Below are positions 41,801 to 53,800 of a stretch of 64,000 nt of DNA, in pieces. The position numbers were made by a program, and so were the translations under genes. Under the pieces are notes generated by a model that did not search any database, was not told the origin of the DNA, and saw only the letters and a list, made by a program, of their open reading frames with translations. How positions within the stretch are numbered: the stretch's first letter is position 1; every line of letters begins with the position of its first letter. Source of the DNA: Acanthopleura granulata. Taxonomy: Eukaryota > Mollusca > Polyplacophora > Chitonida > Chitonidae. The stretch spans positions 11,487,491 to 11,551,490 of the forward strand of contig JABBOT010000011.1 of NCBI GenBank assembly GCA_016165875.1, read 5' to 3'.

Positions 41801-44800
41801 GCATACGAGCTGTTTTCACCTACGGATCAAGAACGATCAACTGTAAAGCTTTAAGCTAAAACATTTGATTTTAACCCTAACATATACTTCGATCACTTCA
41901 CGGCGCATTGCAGCAGGCTAATCCCATAGTTCTGACTAATCTACATCTACTAATCTGCCTAATGGGAACACCACCCTGTCAACCTTACGGTGTTCTCTCA
42001 GGCTGGGAAGTACTAACATCTTACAAAATCTTTCTTCGTTATTATTTGATTCGATAATGAGTCCCTGCAGCGATAGGTGCTCCGTGTCGCATTGCCGCTT
42101 CGCGCGATTGGCGCTCTGTGTCGCATTGCCGCTTCGCGCGATTGGCGCTCCGTGTCGCATTGCCCCTTCGCGCGCTCGTCGCTGTTTCGCAATTCAATGC
42201 ATTTTCAAGTTCTAAAATAAAAAATAAAATTAAAAGTGCATGTCCACGTTTCACTACAAGTACACAACAGATGATTTGGATTGTTTCCTTATTTGCCTTA
42301 TATATAAGGGAATCCTTGTGTATTGTATCATTTACACTGCGGCAGTAAGATTTAGAAGCGCACGAAATCGGAAAGAGCTAGAAGAAAAACAAAATCCTTT
42401 AATTCGCTCAAAGTACACATAACAAGCAAACGTGCAAAATCTTCCATCCAGAGCTGGGGTCGATCCTACAAGCTTACGGTTCAAAGGCACGAGGCCCAAT
42501 CACAGGGATCCACTTCAAACTTTAATTTTGGTACCTGATCACATTTCATCAGGATTTTGGAGATTTATATACTATATAGCCTCATAGCAGCTGAACAGAC
42601 AGGAATATATCTGCTACAATGGGCCAGTTTCATGAACCATACTTAGTGCTAAGTACAACTTAGCTAAGTGTGCTTCATATCTATATAACATACGTTGGTA
42701 TGGTAGTTAAGGCTTACTTAGCTTAAGTATGGAAACTGTCCCCCAGCTCTATATTTAGACTGACCAAAACGTTTGAGGTTATAAAGCACCAGGCTAAGCC
42801 CGGATCAATAGCGGTTCCTTTCAAAACGTCTAAATTCTAGCACTGTAGGTTTAGGAATTCCCACTTGTACATCACATCGGTTTCCCATTTGAAGAGCCGA
42901 ACAAATATAAACTAAACCTGTACATCTCCTCAAAAGCACGGTCTTAATTCAGTGGTAATTTACCGAGACCATTTTGGATGAGTCTGCATTGTGTTTTATA
43001 CAATTCTTTATTAAATGTGACGACAACACAGCATGTTGAATAATTCTAGACCAGTGACATCTAATAATTTCTAAAATAACCTCATTTACATCAATTCATT
43101 TGTTGCCGATAGTTCTGCTTCATCCCTTGTGCAAGGGAGAGTGTAAGTTATTGCTATATCATGATCAGTTAAAATATTTATTTATTTATTTGACTGGTGT
43201 TTCACGCCGTACTCAAGAATATATCACTTAAATTTCACCCGGGGGAAACCCACGACCATCCGTAGGTTGCTGGCAGTCCTTCCCACGTACGGTCGGAGAG
43301 GAAGCCAGCATGAGCTGCACATGAACTCACTGTGACCGCATTGGTGGGAGGCTTCTGGGTGATTACGCTGCGCTAGCAAGCTAACCAAATGAGCCACGGT
43401 GGTCCCAGGATCAGTTATAATAAAACCCTGAGATATAAACTGACGAGAAGTGGAATTTCCTGGAAGACATGTGATATTTACAATGACATTGTACACCTGG
43501 CACCTCGTGCTCTAGTTTCACTAGCTATGCTGTAGTCTCTCCTATTCACGAACACTAAGCAAATATCTACAGAGGGGCCTCCGTGGCTCAGTTGGTTAGC
43601 GCTCTAGCGCAGCGTAAATGACCCAGAAGCCTTCCATCAGTGCGGTCGCTGTGAGTTCAAGCCCAGCCCCTGCTGACTTCCTCTCCGGCCGTCCTTGGGA
43701 AGGTCAGCCAGAAACTGGCGGATTCTCGTGGGTTTCCCCCGGACTCTATCCGGTTTCCTCCCCATCATAATTCTGGCCGCCATCGTATAAGTGAAACATT
43801 CTTGAGTATGGCGTAAACCACCAATCAAATAAATAAATAAATCAAAAATCTACAGTATTCTCTGTTACGAAGCTTTATCCTACCTAATAGGCCAGCAGAA
43901 GGCTTGGTTTTAAATTTTGTTGATTTTTAAATCCAGCCCAGTACAATTTATTGAAAATCGATATTATGCACCCTGGCGTGGTTGTTAAAACCTCGTTAAA
44001 TTAAAAACAAAGCGGATTCAGTAAATGATCTACTAGCACGTCAGCCTGTTTTGTGAGTTGACTGTGAGCATGCAATACATTATCTCGGAATCACTGGTTT
44101 CCATGAACACTCTATGTGTTACCTGGGATAATAAATTATAATATGTACGTAATTACATTCTCTCCTGGTGTAACTGGGTATTTTCGTTGATGGATTTTTC
44201 CAATCACCCTGATATCAGTGGACTATAATAAAACAAGTGACCAAGGGCCTTCCCTATAGGTCAATCAGCTTAAGCTCTACATAAAGCGGAATGTCTTTTC
44301 TCGGTGCCTTATAAGGGTATATACCACGTTTAGCAACGGGAGCAGTTTCTCGCTGTTTGTACTAGTAGTACAGTGTGTGGTTTCCGGAGATACGAGCTTA
44401 TGTCCCGCTGTGACATATTAAAAAGTCAATTCTTCAACCACTGCATCTGAGTTTGTAGGATCTGCGCCAGGTTATGTGAAGCCTATGATTACAGCGCTAA
44501 TGGCACAAATCCGTTCCCTTGGGTACACGTCAGGGAGAGCTGCTGGACACAGACTATCGCCCCTCGGATCGCGTTCTCGCCGCAGCCGATCGCCGTAAGA
44601 AAACTTCTAAGATCGCAAGTTCGAATCCCGCTCACGCTGCATGGTTCCCCTGCGGTTTTGTTCATACACCCCCCTGTCGCGTGCTTTACAACGCAAGTTC
44701 CCATGAGCCTCTAAGAACAATTTACGGATTGCAAGCTTCAATTTTAAATTGGAATTCATGCCTAGAAAACCGACATCATAAAAACCTGCTGACAGTTTCT

Positions 44801-47800
44801 CTCATACATATTCCAAGTTTACGTATTATTTACTTAGATCATTTGCTACGAGTTCCTTTGGAAAGTGGTGTTTTAGGTTGGTTTGGAAACGGATCATGCG
44901 AATTGTGGACTTGGAACGCCCACTGATTTATTTATTACTTATTAGACTTGAGTTTCACACCATACTCACGTATATTTCACATATACGACGGGGGGGCCAG
45001 CATTATGGTGGGAGGAAATCTGGCAGAGGCCAGGGGAAACCCACAACCATTTGCATGTTGCTGGCAGACCTTCTCACGTACGGCCGGAGAGGAAGCCATG
45101 CGGGTGTCGGTCCCGATGATCCCAGATTACCACGATAAGAATCCTTGAGAGCACTGAAACTGTCTCTAGGGTCGATGGTATAGCGTGCTGTGTACCCCAA
45201 GTACATGGTTCCATGCGTGATGCTTCCCTCTTAACCCCAGGACTGCCGCCTACAGCTTAATTAGCCAGTTAATCAGCTCACGCCTAGGAGTCGAAAAGTG
45301 CCCGAGACTCCTCTCTGTGATCAATAGCACGGATTGTATATGTACAGTTCAAATGGCCACTATACCTTTTGAACTAGATGTACGTAGATGCATATTCATT
45401 TTAAAACCTCTGATACATTTAATGACAACAGTGTACAATAAAAAGTCATGATCTGAAATGTGAACAGCCCATCTTTCCTATCCTACAATACTCTACCCCA
45501 ACAGCTTCGAATCCCGTTGCCCCTCCCTTTCCACCCCCCTCCCCCGCATCAAGAAATAGGACTGCACTGTCTTCGTTAAGATGCCGACCCAAGACTTTAC
45601 ACGGTGTCTTGTTTCCCGAGGTACTGGTAAAGTCAGGGGATAAGTTCCATTATCTGAAAGTCCAAATCTGAATCCCACGATCCCATATTTGGTTGATCAC
45701 GTGACGGCGTAAAGACTGTTTATCCAATGAAATGCATATTTATAAATTCTTCATTTACTCACATTCTGGACATTGCCATAAATTATGATATTTTTAAGAT
45801 TCTGTGACCTGCACCAATCAAAAAAAATCTACCTGTATATATAAGGGCTTGGGAAGTCTATATTTAAAACTGTTTGAAAAAATTCACAAATAGGCCGATA
45901 CATGTAAATCGATGTAGCATTGGAAGATAGGCGACGAGATCACAAATGCCGGAACGCGCTTGCAGCGCCATCTACGAAAGCCAGTTGTATGACAGACAGT
46001 TGTGCATGCAATTATGTGTAGGACCATATACACGTGCACGTTGTACTAAAGGGTTACAGGCATATTAATGAGACTGGCGTCATGCCAACTTTGCCCACTG
46101 TAGCCAGCACACTAATGGTACCACCTCGTAGACTTAGACTTTGACTCGTGACAATATTCTTCATCTCAGGCTTGGCCTCACGAATTACCCTTAGTCTTCA
46201 CTTGTGATACTATTCTTCACGTACCTTTGGTCTGACCTCACTAATTCCGTTTAATCTTCATTTGTGACACTATTCCTCACGTGCCTTAGGCCTGACCACT
46301 AACACACGTTCGTCGTGACTTGTAACATTATTTTTCATCTCCGATTTGGCCACATTAATATACATTATTTTCCATATCCGGTTTGGCCTCATTAACGCAC
46401 ATTAGTTTTCCTCTCCGGTTTGACCTCATTAATACACATTATTTTTCATATCCGGTTTGGCCTCATCAATGCACATTAGTTTTTATCTCCGGTTTGGCCT
46501 CATTAATACACATTATTTTTCATCTCCGGTTTACCCTCACTAATACACATTATTTTTCATCTCCGGTTTGGCATCATTAATACACATTAATTTTCAGTTG
46601 TAACATTACTCTTCATCTTAAGGCAAAATAAGTTTCACTTAACCGCATTTATATTAATTTAATTGTTGCCGACAGTTCTGCTTCACCTCTTGTGTTAGGG
46701 AGCGTGTACGTTGCTGCTATATCATGATCAGTTATAATATTTATTTATTTATTTTACTGATGTTTTATGCCGTAGTCAAGAATATTTCACTTCTGTGACG
46801 GCAGCCAGCATTATGGTGGGATGAAACATGGCAGAGTCCGGGGGATACCCACGACCATCCGCAGGTTGCTGGCAAACCTTCCCATGTACGGCCGGAGAGG
46901 AGGGCAGCATGAGATGGACTTGAACTCACAGCGACCGCATTGATGGAAGGCCTCTGCGTCATTGCGCTGCACCAACGCGCTAACCAACTGAGCCACGGTG
47001 GCCCCCAGGGACGCAGTAAAGTGCATGCATAAACTAAAACTCGTTAATGTATCATGCACCTCAGGAAACAAAGAAACTACGTTTAACTGCTGAGCGTCCA
47101 ACGTATGAACAGAGGGCAGAGGGTGGAGGAAGAGGGCGAATTCGTGGAGGTCAAATTATCACGCTGGGGGTAGTGGTACACAGTTCACGGGTATCAAATT
47201 ATCACATAATATTTGCTGCCTTGCATGTGTTGGCTTTGTAATACGTTCCATGGACTCTAAAGGCAACCCAAACTGGATGATCACTCGAGGAAATTCGTGT
47301 GTCTGGAATTAGCCGATTTCCCTGGCCGAGTCTGACCTGACTTGGTTTGTTGTATACGTTTTGTCGTGACAAACTGACAGACAAACTGGCGGGGTTTCGT
47401 GGGTTTCAAATTTATCCATTTTGTCGTCCTTGTTTTTGTTGGATTTATATTTGTGCACGCTATATCTAAAGGCTCGTGCGAATTGGCAAAGCGATAGCTT
47501 TCTGCAAGGATATATACCGCTGAAAACATGTCAAGCATGTTTATATCTTCGGGATGTTTTAGCCGTAACAAGCAGCTCTATGCACTACGACGCTATTGTG
47601 GTTCTTGTTGTTGATGATGGTATTGCTGATTGCAGGGCTGTATGTTTTAAGCGCATATTTGAGCTCACGTTGGTCGCCCGCTCCCCACCCAACCACCCCA
47701 CCACCACCACCACCCCACCCCCTCCCTTCGTAATAACTTGTACGTCTGGTTAAAATTCTACACCAGAAAAAGCAGGCCAAACTTACATCATGGCGCTTTT

Positions 47801-50800
47801 TCGGAATGCAAATTTGTTAGTACTACCGTGTCAAGTCTAAGCAGTGTCCGTTAACTATTCCTACTAGATGTACCAGTATTTGGTCAGCACGTCTGATTGT
47901 GTGGAGCATCTTTCCGGACACGGCTTGCTCGCCCCAGAAAAGAATACGACCAGCATCACGAAGTTTTCTTAGACTTAAGCCAGACTCAGTCCTAACTGGG
48001 TTCGAATCCATAAAGCCATTTCTGATTTAAGTCAAATTTTAAAATCCCGTCACAACGTTTAATTTTCGATACTGGAAGTTGAAATTTCAAAACTTTTGTC
48101 TTGGTAACATTGGTGAGGTATTCCAAATTTATATCGCTCAAAAAAAAAGTTTGACTTAAGTCAAAAATGGCTTTGTGGAATCGGCCTCTGGTGGCATTAA
48201 TCCTGGGCTTAGATCTGAGCTTAACTTCTAATTTTCATGTTTGTCACGAATGTGTAACGACACCTCTTAGAACTGAAATAAAACTTCTGAAGATGAGCCG
48301 CGATTTTAGAGCAGTAAACTGCTTTTAAGTTAAGACTAAATTTGACTCAAGTCTAAGACAGCTTCATGATTCTCGGGCCATGAGGAGAAGAATGCTGTAG
48401 ACAGATGCCTTGGTCGTTGTGTCTTCCGGAAGATATTTTTTTTTTTCTTTCGAATAGCATGAATTAACATTTTGAACTTATGGCTGTGGTGTGAATCAGT
48501 CCCTTTAGCGGACTGGTACACTTCAATAACCCGAATAGCAGCCAACTGGGACTCGCTATACAGCCTTGATGCCGCGATCGTATACATGCATATTTGTATT
48601 TACAGCTCACTACGAGTTCCGCTGGTACCGACTTACAAATCTCACAATTATATACAACTGTGTATGTATACTGTATGGGAAGTACGTTCCAGGCGCACTT
48701 TAACAGTAACAACATAATCATTTATTGTATGGTTTGTTGTTGTTGTTTAAAGGATTATCGACATTCCTCGCCTTGTTTTATTACTAAATACTTTCGGCTT
48801 TGGTATATAACACAAGTGCACTCTTGTATACACCTCTTAAAACAGACAGTCAGCAAGTCACAAGCCTTGACGGCCTTCCGATCCACAAGCTTAAGAAAAA
48901 TGCGAATAATCCAACCTCTCAGTATATATAGACAGGATGTGCGGTGCTCCGTTGTCCATGCGCAGTATAAATAAAAGGTCTGAAACCAAACTGAAACCAC
49001 TGATAAAACACTTTAAACCAATAAAATATGTCGTTATATTTAATAAATTAAACAAGAGATTCCTATGATATATTGTCAGTTTTCATTCAATGTCGTTATT
49101 TTCACCTTAAAAACCGTAATTTATATCCAAAGACGTTATTTCTGTCTAAAGTAATAATCTAAACAATAATAATATTGAAGACGGGTTATTTTCTATATAT
49201 CTACAGCCGCAAGAAAATTTCTCCGAACCGATTATTTTCCATTCAAAGGCGATGTTTCTAACGTTTATAACCTATTCTAAGCCTTTCTTTTCTATCTGAA
49301 GCAGTTACTTTTTCTTATATTCATAGCCGATATTTTCTGTCGCATGCCACCGGTCTTATTTATTCTGTGCCGTTTTCCTTGTTAAATCGTTACTATTAAT
49401 CTGCTCTTGACGATAGCTCTACACTGTCATTTTGTAGCAAGCCTTTCAGTTTTCCACAATGGCCATCTGGTACAGACACATCTATCGAACACAGCATGCC
49501 AAGTTGTATATGCGATTGCTGTTTGCTGGCTTAGCTACATTTCACTCTAGCACAAAGTGAACTGTTTGTACAACTTGTATATAGCTTGGGTTCCTGTGGA
49601 AAGCGATACCTATTACGTATACAGCTATATTTAAAACAGCCGACACGTAACTAAGTTTGGTGTCACACGCAACGTTTTCATCTGGCCCACATCAGGCCGA
49701 GAGGCTTTGTTATCGCTCGAGGCAAACGGAATCACTCGTCCTCACACTACTTCACGGGTTAACGGAGTCGCGTGCCTCCTCACACTGGTTGACAGGTAAA
49801 CGGAGTCACCTGTCTTCTCACGTAAGTTTACAAATAAACGGAATCACGTGTCTCCTCACACAAGTCTATGTGTGAACAGTTACCTGTCTCCTCACATAAA
49901 TTTACGGGTAAACAGAGCCACGTGTCTCCTCACTCAAGTTTACAAGCAAACGGAGTCGTCCCCTCACGTAAGTTTACAAGTAAACAGTCACGTGTTTCCT
50001 CACGTAAGTTTACAGTCACATGTCTCTTGACGTAAGTTTACGGGTAAACAGAGTCACGTGTCTCCTCACACAAGTTTACGTGTAAACATTGTGACGTGTC
50101 CTCACACAAGTTTACGAGTAAAAAGAGCCGCTTGTCTACTCACACAAATTTACATGTAAACAATCAAGTGTCTCCATACACAAGTTTTCATGTAGACAGT
50201 GTCAAATGGCATTTCACACAATTCTGCACAAACAGACATTAAACTCTTTCACATGCTGGATAATCCAGGTATAAGCACCATCGCATCACTCATGAATAAA
50301 GAATGCCCAAGTCACAGAGAAAACCGAGATACACCGGCAACACACTGTACGTTTCGATGTTTAAATTCTAAACACTTTTATAAATCAGTCATTAAACACT
50401 TGGATATTACAGCATGTTAAAATAGGCCTATATAAATGTTTCAAACACTTATGTTTAGTACTTAAATATATGTGTTTATTTATGAAACAAGCTTGTTTGA
50501 AGGTTGATGACCCATTAAACGCGTTGTGCGTTGGTGAGTTTACAGTGTACTGCATGCATCCTGTGAGTGTAATGACACATATACGTCACACGACGCCTCT
50601 CAGGAATCGGCGGTTATACTCCATTCTCTGCCGCGGTAAACAGTTTGGACTATCAGAGAGAGTCGGGGGCTAGAAAAAAATGGAACTTGGCTGGCTTGTT
50701 AAGAATACTCGAGGCTGAGATCCAGCTTTGGGGGTAATATGAGAGACGAAAAGTGAAGTATTAAAGAGACAACTGGAGAGATACTGTTTTGACACTCGCG

Positions 50801-53800
50801 TGCTCTTATAGTCATATGAAGGTATGAATTACAGAGGTATGACAACTGCAGGGCTCGAAAATTTGTTTTGTTATTTAGAAGCCGTGTGATGATTAAATAC
50901 ATAATGGAAACAAACCGTTACATCAATTTAGTTGGGTCAGTTGACATTGATATTAACAAAATAGGGAATTAAATGGGCAACAAAGAGCAGAAATAACCCT
51001 TTAATACTTCAATGTGGCCTAAATGAAAACATATTAACGAGCTAGGAGCTTGGCAGGATAAACGATTCACAGTTTTTTCCCTAGAAATCGTGCTCTAAAG
51101 GGAGTTTTCGCCTTCCGTGAATTGTACAGGTGGAAAGTTTTTTTGCACCTTCTTTCCTGTTAACATAATCATTGTGCAGCATTCACACAACGCACGTGGG
51201 GCGCAGAAGGTGAGGGTGGCGACTGCTGACAAAAAAATCGAATTCCTACTGGACTGGGACCCACGCGGACGTGTGAGGTAGGGGAAGCGGGCAGGGGCGT
51301 GTAAGACGGAGGGAGTTGGGGAGGGGCCCTTCTGACAGTTGGCATACCATTGCAATTAGTGCCGGTATAGAGTTGAAAAGCTGTGTGTCATCACGAGCAG
51401 AGGTGCGAACGCAGCGCAAAAGGGAAGCCGACTACTGAAGGATTATGGGCTTAATCTGGTTCACTTCCATAATCTTTTTACTGGCAACTGTGCACTCAGA
51501 CATAATGCTAGGGCTACAATTAGCGCACACTAAGAATCTTTCACAGCGGCGTTCCTCGTCGTTCCTCAACGGGAAACTATTCCCGCCAAAAGTAATTCGG
51601 GTCCAAGGTGTGTTTTCTGTTGTTCATTCCTGCATTTACGATGACGTTTTGTGAACTAGTAACGTATTACTCGAGCAGTGCAAGAGAACAATGGTCAAGT
51701 CAGTCATGGCTCGAATCGCCATTGCTTGGGATCGCCATTGCCATTGTCACGCACTTTACGTATATGAACAGATGACGTAACCGATTGGATTATTACTTCG
51801 TTGAAGGTTAAAATTCATTTACAAACCATGAAATACTCAAACTACTTGATAACAAACCATTGACGATATCCCGTTACTGGATTTAAGGGTTAATCACAAC
51901 ATAAGGCAAGCTATTACTGTATTTTTTTATTTTTTTTTCATTCTTCGCTGTCCGCCGCAGTAATGCGGTCACCTATATATCAGCAATGAAAAGGCGAAAA
52001 AAAAAACAAAACCAAATAAAAAAACAACAACAACAACAACAAAAAACAAACAAAAACCGGCGACCTTATAAACTTGTTCATATCACTACCGATTGTTCAT
52101 GTGTATATAAACTGATCCTAGGTAAACTTTTCGTACATCTGCTGCACTTTGCTCCTACATAGTGAGCCCTGTCCATTTTGGGTGTATAGCACAATTCTAT
52201 CAGACAAGGTCAACAATGGAAATTGCCAGTATGTCCATTTTGTTTTAGAAATTTACCTATATGTACACTGTACCTTTTGATTTCTAGCCAGGCGCCCGAT
52301 AATGCAAACCGACCTAGCCAGGTGGTTCATGCACTAGCTTGTGCGGGGTGAAGAGTAATTAGGATGCGGGTCAGAGGGAGTATAACATTCCATGCGTTTT
52401 GAGATTGTACATATCCGGGCACTTTGTTAGAAATTTCTCAACCAGTCCTTCGTCAAATCCCCAACCAAAACGACACAGCACTTAAAAACTTACAAGCTTA
52501 CGTATATGTCTGCTATTTATTCCGGCATTTTTCTGATATTGGTATTTCAGGTTGTATACAATATGATTATTGTTGGACGCCATCCTATAACACGTTATTC
52601 ATTGTCCTATGCACGTAACCAAACCCCATATCTGAAAAATTAAGGCAGGTTGGTTGAATTTTTTTTCCCGTGCACAATGAAATTCTTCACTCGAAATGAA
52701 ACAATAAAAAGATTTTTATGGAGAAAATTCGAGCAGGCCTCTTCATGGCAGATAGGTGGGGTTACGCGAAGCCAACATAACTTTTCTTAAGACGGCCTTA
52801 TAGCCACGCAATGTATAGGCTGTAGAAATCATGTAGTCTTCTCTAAGTTACATCCTGTATAGACCGGTGCTCGATTACATGGCTATTTCAAGTCAAATCA
52901 AATGCTATTTACAAGTTAAAGACTCGCGGCATAATAACGATCATTTATCATGTATATATTAAATACATTTTATAGTTACGCCCTGCTGACTAATCACTAA
53001 TCGTCACGTGTCGGTAATCTGTACCCGGTATGTATACATAGGCCTATATGAATGGAAGCGAGGCGATACTGGGTCCAGCTGGCAAATGAAGGGGTACGCT
53101 TACTCACACAGTAACACCTGGTCAGCACGCTTACAGATATAGGCCGACTTGATAGATGTTCAATGATATTTAGTTACGCTGCTCAGGAAATAATTTTCAC
53201 TCGTATCATCAAACTTCTTTACGCGCATCATGCATCTGCCTACATGCGAACATCGTTTGATAAGTCTAGAGGTTTTTAACCTACAGGCCGATAAGAGATT
53301 TACTAATATTTCAGCGCTATAAGAGTATATGATTTATGAGATTTATAAGCTTAATGTTGCAAGGCGACTATATATCCTGGCAAATTTAAACAGTCCCATA
53401 ATAATGTGTGGGTGAGTGGCGGGTCAATACCTATCGGAGGTAGGCCATGCCTATGAGTATAACACTAAAATCCACGTTGTAAAACTGATCGAACATCTCT
53501 CGCATTCCAGTGATGTCAATATATTCTACATACACACCCTGTCGAGGTCATTCACTCCGTGAAACTCTAATTTAAACCTCAGTCCAGTCCATCTAATCAA
53601 TCAAGTAAAATTACAGCCGCTCGACCAGTGAAACACGACTGTCGCTTGGCAACGGCGCGTGGCCGAGGTCTCGTGCCGATCGAGGCCTGCAGGCGGTCCC
53701 GTCCGCTGCAAGCACGTGTTCAACATAGACGATCAGAGAAGGCTGCCTCCGGCCAGACCCACGAGGCATGCTGTATACAGTACAGTACCGAGGCCGTAAC

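Noticed and set aside
43574..43650. A and B boxes suggesting a tRNA gene
   Set aside because: They are the tRNA-derived head of a SINE; no full cloverleaf or anticodon arm is seen, and the same head recurs in other copies.
44600..44700. B-box-like GCAAGTTCGAATCCCGC suggesting a tRNA or another SINE
   Set aside because: No matching A box at the proper distance and no second copy in the window.
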